In this document: in pieces, positions 49,982 through 58,991 of the stretch
Numbering within the stretch: position 1 is the stretch's first letter
Layout of the letters: the number at the start of each line of letters is the position of its first letter
DNA from: UBA6898 sp964463135
GTDB taxonomy: Bacteria; Nitrospirota; Thermodesulfovibrionia; Thermodesulfovibrionales; UBA6898
DNA: 64,000 nt
Direction of reading: 5' to 3'
NCBI GenBank assembly: GCA_964463135.1
Contig: CAYXBA010000009.1
Location: forward strand, 62,001 to 126,000
Program-made: the position numbers and the translations under genes
The notes under the pieces: model-generated
Database searches by the model: none
What the model was told of the DNA's origin: nothing
Seen by the model: the letters and a program-made list of their open reading frames with translations, nothing else

Positions 49982-51265
49982 TCATGCGCTGGAGCGGCCC
50001 ACATCCAATGCAAGATGTGCAGCAGCATCTTTTGGCAAGATAATCCTGAAGACCGTGCCCTCAGGTAATGACTCTGCAGTGATCGTGCCGCCATGGGAAA
50101 CAATGATCTTATGCACGATCGCAAGGCCGAGGCCGGTGCCGCGTTCCTTGGTCGTGTAAAAAGGCAGGAAAATCTTGTCCCTGATGCTCTCGGGAATACC
50201 ATGACCCGTATCGGCTATGGTCAACAGGATGCTCCCGCCATCCTGGGAACAGGATATCCTGATCGCGCCGCCCTCGGGCATCGCCTCAACCGCATTCTGG
50301 AGCAGATTAGAAATGGCCTGACGAATGAAAACCTCGTCCGCGTTTATGTTCAGCCCTGCAGGGCTGTCCATCACCATCCTGATATTCTGGCCGCACTCCT
50401 GTACTGCATCAATACAACCCTGTATCAGCACCGGCAGATCAAATCTGCTGAAAACCGGGGCCGCAGGCCGCGCAAAGGTCAGGAAGTCCGCGATTATCCG
50501 GTCCATGACCATGATCTCCTTGCTGATCGCTTCAACAGCAGGTTTCAGCGGCTCATCGGCTTTCTTTGACAGTATCCTGGTATAGCCTGAGATGACCGCC
50601 ATCGGGTTCCTGAGTTCATGGGCAATGCCTGCCGACATCTCGCCAAGCGTCGAGAGCCGGTCGCGCAGCTCCTTCTGCGACTGGAAGGCCTTCAGTTCTG
50701 TCAGGTCCGTAAAAACAAGGAGATGGCCGATCACCGCGTGGGCACGGTCCTTCAGCGGCGTCAGGGACAGGCCGATCCAGAGGCGCTTTCCGCTGATGCA
50801 GGTATAGGCGGTCTCTGCGCGCTCCACCACTTTTCGTTCAGCGATCATCTCCCTGAAAGGACTCTGAAAGATCTCCCCCGAGGTCCCGCCGATGGCTTCA
50901 TCCTCATTCAGTTCAAGCATGGTCAGCGCGGCACGGTTGATCCGGGTGACCTTCAGGTCCTGATCAAAGCTCACGACACCGCTCGGCACAGACTGGATGA
51001 TGTTCTCATTATACAGCTCAACGGACGATGCACGGTCCTCTGCCCTGCTTCTCAGTGCCTCGAGCTCTCGTTCCTTTTCCTTCAGTTTGGCCATAAGGTC
51101 ATGGAAGGTATCGACAACAAAACTGACCTGCGTCCTCTCCCGATACTCCTGTTCATCCCTCTTCTTCCGGTATGAGAGGATCTGTCTCGCGGCAAAGAAG
51201 ATGATGAGAAAAATGACAAGAACGATCGACGTGACAAGGGTTATCTGGATATGCCGGATGTCCAT
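49982..51265 (-). CDS. PAS-domain sensor histidine kinase (PilS-like position)
   Basis: 427 aa. Single N-terminal membrane helix (ITLVTSIVLVIFLIIFFAAR), short coiled coil, PAS domain (NIIQSVPSGVVSFDQDLKVT), HisKA with GEMSAGIAHELRNPMAVISG, and HATPase (NLLQNAVEAMPEGGAIRISC, GTGLGLAIVHKIIVSHGGTI). Located beside the prepilin peptidase gene, where PilS often lies, but no PilR-type sigma-54 activator is adjacent; a hybrid kinase follows instead. Confidence 0.93.
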   Translation of the reverse strand: MDIRHIQITLVTSIVLVIFLIIFFAARQILSYRKKRDEQEYRERTQVSFVVDTFHDLMAKLKEKERELEALRSRAEDRASSVELYNENIIQSVPSGVVSFDQDLKVTRINRAALTMLELNEDEAIGGTSGEIFQSPFREMIAERKVVERAETAYTCISGKRLWIGLSLTPLKDRAHAVIGHLLVFTDLTELKAFQSQKELRDRLSTLGEMSAGIAHELRNPMAVISGYTRILSKKADEPLKPAVEAISKEIMVMDRIIADFLTFARPAAPVFSRFDLPVLIQGCIDAVQECGQNIRMVMDSPAGLNINADEVFIRQAISNLLQNAVEAMPEGGAIRISCSQDGGSILLTIADTGHGIPESIRDKIFLPFYTTKERGTGLGLAIVHKIIVSHGGTITAESLPEGTVFRIILPKDAAAHLALDVGRSSA

Positions 51266-51292
51266 GCTAGTGCATCACGCCTGTTCGCGTGC

Positions 51293-52078
51293 TCATCCCC
51301 GGTACAGATACCAGATGATGATCTCCTGACCGAAATAAAGCGAGACAAGAGCTCCGAGTGCAAGAAAGGGGCCGAAGGGGATCTGGCTTCCTTTTTCCCT
51401 GCCGCGAAAGAGCATCATCAGGACGCCGATGACAGAACCGAAAAGACTGCCCAGGAAGGTGGTGAGGATCACGCCCTTCCATCCCAAAAAACCTCCCACC
51501 ATTGCCATCATTTTAATATCGCCCCCGCCCATCGCCTCTTTCCTGAAGATCTTTTCACCTGCGAATGCAATGAAATAATAAAAGAGGAACCCTGATGCGG
51601 CGCCTATGAGAGACGACTGCCATCCCAGTTGCTCAGCCCGCATGAACGGGTCAGGCAGGATCAGCGAGCCTGCGAGCAGTCCGAGCGGTATGCCGGGGAG
51701 GGATATCCGGTCAGGAATGATCTGGAATTCAAGGTCTATGAAGGTTATGACGATCAGCGCCGAAGCAAACAGGGCATAGATCAGGAACGGCCAGTCCGGC
51801 CCGAACCGCCAGAGAAGCAGGACATAACAGGATGCGTTCAGCGCCTCAACAAGGGGATATTGCAGCGATATGCGTGCCTTGCAGACCCGGCACTTGCCGC
51901 CAAGGAGCAGAAAACTCAGTATCGGGACGTTATCCCACGGCCTGATCGGATTGCTGCAGGATGTGCAGCGTGAAGAGGGCCATACGATCGAGCGGTCACG
52001 GGGCATACGGTAGATGCATACGTTCAGAAAGGACCCGATAAGGGCGCCAAAGATAAATACAATACCGTACAGTATCAC
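51293..52078 (-). CDS. pilD: Prepilin peptidase / N-methyltransferase
   Basis: Cleaves and methylates type IV prepilins and pseudopilins. 261 aa, eight hydrophobic segments. Zinc-binding cysteines C..C (RCTSCSNPIRPWDNVPILSF) and C..C (KCRVCKARISLQYPLVEALN), and the two catalytic aspartates in TFIDLEFQIIPD and GGGDIKMMAMVGGFLGWKGV. GTG start at 52078 directly after the stop of the small coiled-coil gene. Pilin genes are not in this window. Confidence 0.95.
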   Translation of the reverse strand: MILYGIVFIFGALIGSFLNVCIYRMPRDRSIVWPSSRCTSCSNPIRPWDNVPILSFLLLGGKCRVCKARISLQYPLVEALNASCYVLLLWRFGPDWPFLIYALFASALIVITFIDLEFQIIPDRISLPGIPLGLLAGSLILPDPFMRAEQLGWQSSLIGAASGFLFYYFIAFAGEKIFRKEAMGGGDIKMMAMVGGFLGWKGVILTTFLGSLFGSVIGVLMMLFRGREKGSQIPFGPFLALGALVSLYFGQEIIIWYLYRG

Positions 52079-52390
52079 CTATTCCGCAACCTTGCCGATC
52101 TCAGAGACCCTGGTCTTCAGGTCATCCATATTTTTTTCAAGTCTGTCGATCTCGGCAACTGCCTCGGCTACCACGGAGTCCTTCAGCACGTTCTTCTCAT
52201 GGTGGTCCTTCAGTTCAAGGACGCGCTCGCCGATCGTCGCCAAAAGCTCTGCGCGGGTCTTTGCCATCCGGTCAGATTCATAGAGCAGTCTGAATATCGC
52301 AATTTCGATCTTCAGACGGTCGGCAAATACCGCAGAGAACCAGCGCACACGCTCAAGGCCTCTCCTGAAATCATCTATTACCTTCTTCAC
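52079..52390 (-). CDS. Small coiled-coil protein, unknown
   Basis: 103 aa, highly helical and charged, no signal peptide (MKKVIDDFRRGLERVRWFSA, LKIEIAIFRLLYESDRMAKT, VAEIDRLEKNMDDLKTRVSE). No family recognised by eye. It sits between recG and pilD, 12 bases after recG's promoter-proximal neighbour on the same strand, with its stop abutting the pilD start, so it is expressed with them. Possibly a structural adaptor; no function assigned. Confidence 0.72.
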   Translation of the reverse strand: MKKVIDDFRRGLERVRWFSAVFADRLKIEIAIFRLLYESDRMAKTRAELLATIGERVLELKDHHEKNVLKDSVVAEAVAEIDRLEKNMDDLKTRVSEIGKVAE

Positions 52391-52402
52391 GTTCTGCCTC
52401 CG

Positions 52403-54481
52403 TTACCCTGTCCTGGACAGGTCAACTCTCCCTTTCCAGAATACATCAAGATACTCTTTTAGAAAAGGGAATTCTTTGAGTTCTGCATCCTGTTCGATGA
52501 GGCCGAAGGCCTCTTTTTTCGCCGTCTCAAGTATGGCAGCATCTCTCACGAGATCCGCGTTTCGCAGGTCAGGCAGTCCGGCCTGGCGCGTTCCGAGAAA
52601 ATCCCCCGGCCCCCGTATGGCAAGGTCCTCTTCAGCGATCCTGAAGCCGTCATTGGTCCTCACCATGATATCCAGTCTGCGTTTGGCATCCTGACTGACC
52701 GGCTCATATGCAATGAGAATACAGTATGAACGATCAGGGCCCCTTCCCACTCTCCCCCGCAGCTGGTGGAGCTGGCTGAGTCCGAAACGCTCGGCATGTA
52801 CGATCAGCATGAGCGAGGCGTTCGGGACATCCACGCCCACCTCGATCACGGTCGTGCTTACCAGGATGTCGATCTCCCGATTTTTAAACAGAACCATCGC
52901 GGCTGCACGCTCTTCGGTCTTCATTCTTCCGTGCATAAGCCCGACCCTGAACTCGGGAAACTTCCTGGCAAATGCTTCATGCCCCTGCAGGGCTGTTTTC
53001 AGGTTCATTTTTTCAGACTCTTCTATGGCAGGGTACACGACATAGGCCTGCCTCCCCTTGCCCAGTTCGTTCCTGAGCATTGTATAGATCTCATCCCTGT
53101 TCGAAGATCCTATGCAGCTGGTCTCCGCAGGCGTTCTGTTCGGCGGCAGTTCGTCGATCACCGAACAGTCAAGGTCGCCGTACAGGGTCAGGGCAAGGGA
53201 CCGCGGTATCGGCGTTGCGGTCATAACAAGAACATCCGGATGCATACCCTTTTTCCTGAGCACTGCCCTCTGTAGAACACCAAATTTATGCTGCTCATCG
53301 ATCACCGCAAGGCCGAGTTTCCTGAATTTCACCTTCTCCTGAATAAGCGCGTGGGTGCCGATAATGATGTCCGGAGTCGAAGCATCAGCAGATCCGGCAA
53401 GCTGCTTTTTTGAGCCTCCGGTCATGAGCTGTACGCTCAGGTCAAGCTGCCCGATCATTCCCCGGATATTGATATAATGTTGCTCTGCAAGGATCTCTGT
53501 CGGAGCCATTAGCACTGCCTGGTACCCTGATTCAACCGCATCCAGCAGGGCAGAGAGGGCCACGATGGTCTTGCCGCAGCCGACATCTCCCTGGATAAGA
53601 CGGTTCATCGGACGGGACTCCCGCATATCACTGCTGATCTCGTCCATGACCCGTTTCTGCGCTGCAGTAAGCTCAAAGGGAAGCTGCTTCAAAAGAGCTC
53701 TTTTAAGATTTCCCTTGGGCCTGAAGCTTATCCCCTTGTCCCTCCCCGCCGTCAGCTTCAGCACAGCAAGGCCGAGCCCGAAGAGAAAAAATTCATCAAA
53801 TATCATTCGCCGGTGATATCTGGTCCTGCCGTTATTCAGGTCTGCAAGGTTATCAGCATCACCCGGAAAATGCAGCTCCCTGACGCATTCCTGCAGCGCA
53901 GGGAGATCATTTCTGGCAAGGAGAGCAGCGGGTAAAGGATCTCTAAGATCAGCAGCATGTTCCGCGATGATCGCAAACATGATCTTCCTGAACTGCTTCT
54001 GGCTGATGCCTTCGGTAAGGCTGTAGAACGGTACAACTCTGCCCGTATGGATAAGGGCGTCAGCATCGTCAGGCAGCGTCTCATATTCTGGACCTTCCAT
54101 GACGAGCGGCGGCAGGTCTCTGGTGTTCCTCTTTACCATGCCGCTGACAACAATGGCCTGCCCCATCCGGAACGTCTTCTTCAAATAGGGCTGGTTGAAC
54201 CAGGTAAGCTTCAGATATCCCTCCCCGTCAGTGATCACCGCTTCAAGGATGCCGGAGCGGTTGCCCTTTGCTTTGAGCGAAACAATCGTCCCTGAAACAG
54301 TATCCCTGATGCCGGGTTGAAGGTTCTTGATAGGGTTGAGGTTCGAGCGGTCTTCGTACCGAAAAGGGAGATAATGGAATGCGTCCGTGACTGTGGTGAT
54401 ACCGAGGTTTGCAAAGAGCCGGGCCTTGTGGGGCCCGACCCCTTTTATGAACTGTATGGAGCGGGCTTTGCTGTCAGGCAT
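52403..54481 (-). CDS. recG: ATP-dependent DNA helicase RecG
   Basis: Branch migration and replication-fork reversal helicase, 692 aa. N-terminal wedge domain with HhH-like start (SIQFIKGVGPHKARLFANLG) and OB fold, helicase domains with LIQGDVGCGKTIVALSALLD, LAVIDEQHKFGVLQRAVLRK (DEQH), TATPIPRSLALTLYGDLDC, and the C-terminal TRG-type QLRGRVGRGPDRSYCILIAY. Overlaps nusA by eight bases. Together with ruvABC in this window the main junction-processing enzymes are present. Confidence 0.97.
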   Translation of the reverse strand: MPDSKARSIQFIKGVGPHKARLFANLGITTVTDAFHYLPFRYEDRSNLNPIKNLQPGIRDTVSGTIVSLKAKGNRSGILEAVITDGEGYLKLTWFNQPYLKKTFRMGQAIVVSGMVKRNTRDLPPLVMEGPEYETLPDDADALIHTGRVVPFYSLTEGISQKQFRKIMFAIIAEHAADLRDPLPAALLARNDLPALQECVRELHFPGDADNLADLNNGRTRYHRRMIFDEFFLFGLGLAVLKLTAGRDKGISFRPKGNLKRALLKQLPFELTAAQKRVMDEISSDMRESRPMNRLIQGDVGCGKTIVALSALLDAVESGYQAVLMAPTEILAEQHYINIRGMIGQLDLSVQLMTGGSKKQLAGSADASTPDIIIGTHALIQEKVKFRKLGLAVIDEQHKFGVLQRAVLRKKGMHPDVLVMTATPIPRSLALTLYGDLDCSVIDELPPNRTPAETSCIGSSNRDEIYTMLRNELGKGRQAYVVYPAIEESEKMNLKTALQGHEAFARKFPEFRVGLMHGRMKTEERAAAMVLFKNREIDILVSTTVIEVGVDVPNASLMLIVHAERFGLSQLHQLRGRVGRGPDRSYCILIAYEPVSQDAKRRLDIMVRTNDGFRIAEEDLAIRGPGDFLGTRQAGLPDLRNADLVRDAAILETAKKEAFGLIEQDAELKEFPFLKEYLDVFWKGRVDLSRTG

Positions 54482-55595
54482 CGACAGACGGCGTCTCTTT
54501 TTTCTGGGATTCCTTTCTCATGGAATCCTCGAGCGCCTTGTCTGTCTCTTCCAAACGGATCTTTGAATATTCCGTATCGCTGATGATGTCAATGTCCCAG
54601 CCGGTGAGCTTCATGGCAAGCCTCACGTTCTGGCCTTTCTTGCCGATCGCAAGAGAGAGCTGCTGGTCATTCACAACCACCATGGCGGTCTTGTCATCCT
54701 CGTTCACGCCGATCTTTTCGACACTGGCCGGGCTGAGCGCACGGGCAATAAGCGTCCTCGGGTCGTCGGTCCAGGGAATGATATCGATCCTCTCGCCCCT
54801 GAGCTCACGGACAATGGCCTGCACCCGCGTGCCCTTCATGCCGACGCAGGAGCCGACCGGGTCAACTGCGGTGTCCTTTGACGTGACCGCGATCTTCGTA
54901 CGTTCTCCCGGCTCGCGCACAATGCTCTTAATGATGACAAGGCCTTCGCTGATCTCCGGCACTTCCATCCTGAACAGCTCGCCGACAAACTGGGGCGCTG
55001 TCCTGCTGATAATGATCTCAGGCCCTTTTGACGTTACCTTCACCTCTTCAACGATCGCCTTTACCACGTCGCCGCGCTTAAGGTTCTCTGTCGGCAGCGT
55101 GTCTTTTATCGCAAGGTAAGCCTCTGTCTTGCCGAGATTGATGAAATACGCGCCCTTTTCTTTTCTCATGACAGAGCCGCTTACGATCTGGCCGGTCCTG
55201 TCCTTGAACTCACTGAAGATGACATCGCGCTCCGCCTCACGAACCCGCTGGAATATGACCTGCTTCGCCGTCTGGGCAGCGATCCTGCCAAGGTCGTGGA
55301 GATCGAGATTAAAATCGACCGAATCGCCTTCCTTCTTCTCCGGATCGATCGCCCTGGCGTCCTTGACCGAGATCTCCTGGTCTGGATCAGCCACTTCTGC
55401 AACAACCTGCTTCGTCTCAAAAACGCGGATATCGCATTTTTTTCTGTCAATGGTCAGATGTATGTTTGTCCTGCCGCCATATTTCTTTCTCATGGCAGAA
55501 AGCAGCGCAGATTCCAGGGCCTCTACCATGATCTCCTTGGCGATGCCCTTTTCCCTGCTTATCTGTTCGATCACGTGACACAGTTCTTTTGTCAT
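54474..55595 (-). CDS. nusA: Transcription termination/antitermination protein NusA
   Basis: RNA polymerase-associated elongation factor, 373 aa: N-terminal polymerase-binding domain (LCHVIEQISREKGIAKEIMV), S1 domain (about 135-200, IVSGSVMRKEKGAYFINLGK), KH1 and KH2 (VDPVGSCVGMKGTRVQAIVR, QLSLAIGKKGQNVRLAMKLT). No C-terminal acidic repeats, as in most non-enterobacteria. Its start overlaps rimP stop (ATGA). The usual next gene, infB, is absent here; recG follows. Confidence 0.97.
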   Translation of the reverse strand: MTKELCHVIEQISREKGIAKEIMVEALESALLSAMRKKYGGRTNIHLTIDRKKCDIRVFETKQVVAEVADPDQEISVKDARAIDPEKKEGDSVDFNLDLHDLGRIAAQTAKQVIFQRVREAERDVIFSEFKDRTGQIVSGSVMRKEKGAYFINLGKTEAYLAIKDTLPTENLKRGDVVKAIVEEVKVTSKGPEIIISRTAPQFVGELFRMEVPEISEGLVIIKSIVREPGERTKIAVTSKDTAVDPVGSCVGMKGTRVQAIVRELRGERIDIIPWTDDPRTLIARALSPASVEKIGVNEDDKTAMVVVNDQQLSLAIGKKGQNVRLAMKLTGWDIDIISDTEYSKIRLEETDKALEDSMRKESQKKETPSVDA

Positions 55596-56056
55596 TTCAG
55601 TTCTATCTCCAATCTTGCCCGAGAGATGGTATCAAAGGGTATGGGCAGATTCTGCCCGTCCCCGGTTATCAGGGTTATCACATCACCCTGAACAGCCATA
55701 ATCCTGCCGATCAGCACATTCTTGCCATCAACAGTTTTTTTCTTCATAACCACCTTTGCCAGCTTACCCACAGACTGATCATAATGCCTCAGCTTCTTCA
55801 ACTGCCGGTCAAGGCCAGGGGAAGAGACCTCCAGCACAAAGGCTGTCGATATAGGGTCCTCCACGTCGATCAGCGCCGAAAGCGATCTGCTGAATTTCGC
55901 GCACTCATCAAGAGAAACCCCCTCCTCCTTGTCAAGATACACCCGAACAAAGGGATTTCTCGCATTGCCGACGATCTCCACGTCATACACCCGGACCCCA
56001 TGCTGTTCAGCAATGGATTCTGCCAACGCCGCTATCTTTTCCCGTATTTCTTCCAT
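55592..56056 (-). CDS. rimP: Ribosome maturation factor RimP
   Basis: 30S subunit assembly factor, 154 aa from ATG 56056 (MEEIREKIAALAESIAEQHG). Conserved NPFVRVYLDKEEGVSLDECA and VLEVSSPGLDRQLKKLRHY, then an SH3-like C-terminal domain (VQGDVITLITGDGQNLPIPF). First gene of the rimP-nusA-recG run. The frame is open upstream but covers the leader hairpin. Confidence 0.96.
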   Translation of the reverse strand: MEEIREKIAALAESIAEQHGVRVYDVEIVGNARNPFVRVYLDKEEGVSLDECAKFSRSLSALIDVEDPISTAFVLEVSSPGLDRQLKKLRHYDQSVGKLAKVVMKKKTVDGKNVLIGRIMAVQGDVITLITGDGQNLPIPFDTISRARLEIELK

Positions 56057-56057
56057 A

Positions 56058-56087
56058 GAAAACAAAAGAGCGGGAAAGCCCACTCTT
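56058..56087 (-). terminator. Terminator-like hairpin in the rimP leader
   Basis: On the minus strand AAGAGTGGG CTTT CCCGCTCTT then TTGTTTTC, ending just before the rimP ATG. Shape of an intrinsic terminator in the 5' leader, a candidate attenuator for the operon that encodes NusA, a factor that acts on such hairpins. Confidence 0.55.
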
Positions 56088-56319
56088 GATTTATTACTTC
56101 TCCGGATTAAAAAATAAAGTGTTTTAATTATAGCAACGAAGCTTAAAAAATGCAACGCATTTGCGCCTTCATCTGCATTCCAGGCAGGAAAACAGTTATC
56201 AGTGCGCCAGCTATAAAAAACCGAAACTGTCCTTTACGAAAATTAATATTGCGATAATGTCCAATAAATATAATAATAACAAGTGAATATCATGAAAGAT
56301 ATAAAGAAGCACATAAGGC

Positions 56320-57714
56320 ATGAAGATCACAGACACTGATAAGAACGTTCAGCCGGACAGATCTGAGTTCATCTCCCTGGACCTCATACCTGATCCTTTT
56401 ATTATCCTGCTTCCGGACAACACCATTCTTGACGCCAATCTCAGTTTTTTTAACCTTATTGCAGAGGGAAAGGAAGCGGTCATCGGCAAGAAGTCCACTG
56501 AACTGCCCCTGCTCAGGGAACTGGCCAGAAAGATCTCCCAGTCGTTCCTTTCCGGATCAGAGGATTTTGAGAGGATCAACTTTCATAACAGGCATTTTGA
56601 AGTGCTTATCCTCCCCTTCAGGCAGAGCAATGAGCCGTATCGTATCAGGCTTGTGCTGAAGGACATCACGAACTTTATCAGACTCGAAAAAGAGCTCCTG
56701 AAGAGGAACAAAGAGCTGATCATCATCAATACGCTTTCGAGCGCCTTCATTTCATCGGAGAATATGGATATGGTCATGGAAGACCTGATCGAAAAGGTCC
56801 TGCTGATCACAGACTTTCACACAGGCTTTCTTATGATGGACGAGGATGGGCACCTGAAGCTCCTGACGAACAAAGGCATTTCTCCGGATCTGCAGACACT
56901 CATAGCCGGAGGGGGCCTGGAATCGCTCTGCAGCGATGCCCTCAAGATACAGGAGCCGATGTATATTGTTGAGCGGTCAGCGATCTCGAAGGTCCCGGTG
57001 CTTCGCGAAGAAGGCTTTGTATTCCTGGCTGCCATACCGCTGTTATCGAACCAGCGGCCGATAGGCCTGCTCTTCCTTGCCAGCAGGGTGAGCAGGGAGA
57101 TGGATTTTGACTTTGCAGCACTCCTCTCACTCGTCGGCAATCATGTCTCCCATATCATCGACAAGATCAAGCTCTTCCAGGAAACAAAGAGGCTCTCGGT
57201 CACTGACGGACTCACCGGCCTGTACAACAGCAGATATTTCTACAAATTTCTTGACCTCGAGATATCCAGGACCAAGCGGTACGGCAGCTCCTTCTCTCTC
57301 ATGCTTTTTGACATCGACAACTTCAAACGGCTGAATGACACGTATGGTCACCAGGCAGGTGACGAAGTGCTTCAGGAACTCGCCAGGATCTTCAAGTCAG
57401 TTTCGAGAGAAACGGACATTGTGGTAAGGTATGGGGGCGAGGAATTTGTGATCATACTGCCGAACACGGCAGAAGAAGAGGCGATTGCCCTTGCGGACAG
57501 AGTACTGCATGCGGTGCAGGAGACCAGAATAGCGATCAGTGCAGCGGAAAAAGTAAGTATTACGGTGAGCGGCGGCGTCGCTTCTTTTCCGCAGAATGCG
57601 TCCACGGCAAAGGGCCTGCTCAACGCGGCAGACAGCGCCATGTATGCAGCAAAGACAGCAGGCAAAAATACCATTATCTGTTATCAGGGGAAGATTCGTG
57701 AAAAAAGTATTTGA
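56320..57714 (+). CDS. PAS-GAF-GGDEF diguanylate cyclase
   Basis: Makes cyclic di-GMP from GTP. 464 aa, no membrane segment: PAS domain (about 20-130, DPFIILLPDNTILDANLSFF), GAF (145-290, LIEKVLLITDFHTGFLMMDE, VFLAAIPLLSNQRPIGLLFL), then GGDEF (300-460) with DGLTGLYNSRYFYKFLDLEI and the intact active-site RYGGEEFVIILP. No RxxD inhibitory site was identified with certainty. Its last codons overlap the oxidoreductase beta gene by 17 bases, so the two are likely co-expressed. A -10-like TATAAT lies at 56269. Confidence 0.93.
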   Translation: MKITDTDKNVQPDRSEFISLDLIPDPFIILLPDNTILDANLSFFNLIAEGKEAVIGKKSTELPLLRELARKISQSFLSGSEDFERINFHNRHFEVLILPFRQSNEPYRIRLVLKDITNFIRLEKELLKRNKELIIINTLSSAFISSENMDMVMEDLIEKVLLITDFHTGFLMMDEDGHLKLLTNKGISPDLQTLIAGGGLESLCSDALKIQEPMYIVERSAISKVPVLREEGFVFLAAIPLLSNQRPIGLLFLASRVSREMDFDFAALLSLVGNHVSHIIDKIKLFQETKRLSVTDGLTGLYNSRYFYKFLDLEISRTKRYGSSFSLMLFDIDNFKRLNDTYGHQAGDEVLQELARIFKSVSRETDIVVRYGGEEFVIILPNTAEEEAIALADRVLHAVQETRIAISAAEKVSITVSGGVASFPQNASTAKGLLNAADSAMYAAKTAGKNTIICYQGKIREKSI

Positions 57715-58447
57715 GAGACCCAGAAGCCTCAAACCGGCTGCTTTCCGGTACTGCCCGGGCTGCGGCCACAGCCTTGTGCACCGGCTTATTGCCGAAAGTA
57801 TTGACGCGCTCGGCATCCGGGAACAGGTTGTCGGGATCGCACCGGTCGGCTGTGCTGTCTTTGCATCAGATTATTTTAATTTTGACATACTTGAAGCAGC
57901 CCATGGCAGGCCCCCTGCTGTAGCAACCGCTTTGAAAAGAGTGATGCCTGACAAGATCATCTTCTCTTACCAGGGAGACGGGGACCTTGCAGCGATCGGC
58001 ACGTCAGAGATCATCCATGCGGCGAACCGTGGAGAGAACTTCTCGGTCTTCTTCATCAATAATGCGACCTATGGCATGACCGGTGGACAGATGGCGCCGA
58101 CAACGATCACCGGCCAAAGAACTACCACTACGCCCCGCGGCAGGGATGTGCAGACCACAGGCTATCCGCTCAAGGTGTCTGAACTCCTCTCGTCCATTGA
58201 AGGTGTGTCCTACGTCCAGCGTGTTGCAGTCGATTCATATAAGAACCTGGTAACAGCAAGAAAGGCCATAGAAAAGGCATTCAGATACCAGATCGAGGGC
58301 AAGGGGTTCAGTCTTGTCGAGATCCTTTCGCCCTGCCCTACCGACTGGGGCATGAGCCCAAGGGCTGCCTCTGAATGGGTCGGGAAGACCCTCTGCCAAA
58401 CCTACCCACTCGGGCTAGTCAAAGACAATTACCCGGGAATAGGCTAA
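57698..58447 (+). CDS. 2-oxoacid:ferredoxin oxidoreductase, beta subunit
   Basis: Thiamine-diphosphate subunit, 249 aa from GTG 57698 (AGGGGAA upstream). Cysteines FRYCPGCGHSLVHRLI (Fe-S), APVGCAVFA, the TPP motif FSYQGDGDLAAIGTSEIIHA with FINNATYGMTGGQMAPTTIT, and a fourth Cys in LSPCPTDWGM. Best described as KorB/VorB-like: oxidative decarboxylation of a 2-oxoacid to acyl-CoA, reducing ferredoxin, or the reverse carboxylation. The alpha and ferredoxin (delta) subunits that normally precede it are not in the window. Confidence 0.92.
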   Translation: MKKVFERPRSLKPAAFRYCPGCGHSLVHRLIAESIDALGIREQVVGIAPVGCAVFASDYFNFDILEAAHGRPPAVATALKRVMPDKIIFSYQGDGDLAAIGTSEIIHAANRGENFSVFFINNATYGMTGGQMAPTTITGQRTTTTPRGRDVQTTGYPLKVSELLSSIEGVSYVQRVAVDSYKNLVTARKAIEKAFRYQIEGKGFSLVEILSPCPTDWGMSPRAASEWVGKTLCQTYPLGLVKDNYPGIG

Positions 58448-58448
58448 T

Positions 58449-58991
58449 TTGGAGAAGAAGATCATCATCGCAGGCTCCGGAGGTCAGGGCATCCTCTTCC
58501 TCGGCAGGATGCTCATGTCAGCAGCCATGCACGAGGGCAGAGATGTCACCTGGTTCCCGTCATACGGTGCCGAGATGCGCGGGGGCACGGCAAACTGCAC
58601 GGTCATCATCGCTGATGAAATGATCGGTTCTCCTGTAGTAACGACACCGGATATCCTCATCGTGATGAACAAGGTGTCACTCGACCGTTTTCTGCCTGGC
58701 CTCAGGAAAAAGGGCCTGCTCTTCTACGACTCCTCGCTCATTCGCGGCAAGATAGCAAGGAAGGACGTGATCGCCATCCCGGTACCTTCAACCCGGATCG
58801 CAGGCGACATGGACAATCCAAAGTCAGCAAACATGGTGATGCTCGGCGCTTTCATCGCAAAAACAGCATTGCTCAAACCGGAAACCGTATTCAGCATATT
58901 CGAGGACAATGCCGATCCGAAAAAAGCGGCCGCGTTTGCGGTCAACAAAGGGCTCGTCCGAAAGGGGATGGACTGCATTGAAAATACGTAA
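58449..58991 (+). CDS. 2-oxoacid:ferredoxin oxidoreductase, gamma subunit
   Basis: 180 aa, TTG start at 58449, one base after the beta stop. Family opening KKIIIAGSGGQGILFLGRML, GRDVTWFPSYGAEMRGGTAN and CTVIIADEMIGSPVV are typical; it completes the CoA-binding part of the enzyme. Paired with the beta subunit only. It overlaps the following acetyltransferase gene by 14 bases. Confidence 0.93.
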   Translation: MEKKIIIAGSGGQGILFLGRMLMSAAMHEGRDVTWFPSYGAEMRGGTANCTVIIADEMIGSPVVTTPDILIVMNKVSLDRFLPGLRKKGLLFYDSSLIRGKIARKDVIAIPVPSTRIAGDMDNPKSANMVMLGAFIAKTALLKPETVFSIFEDNADPKKAAAFAVNKGLVRKGMDCIENT

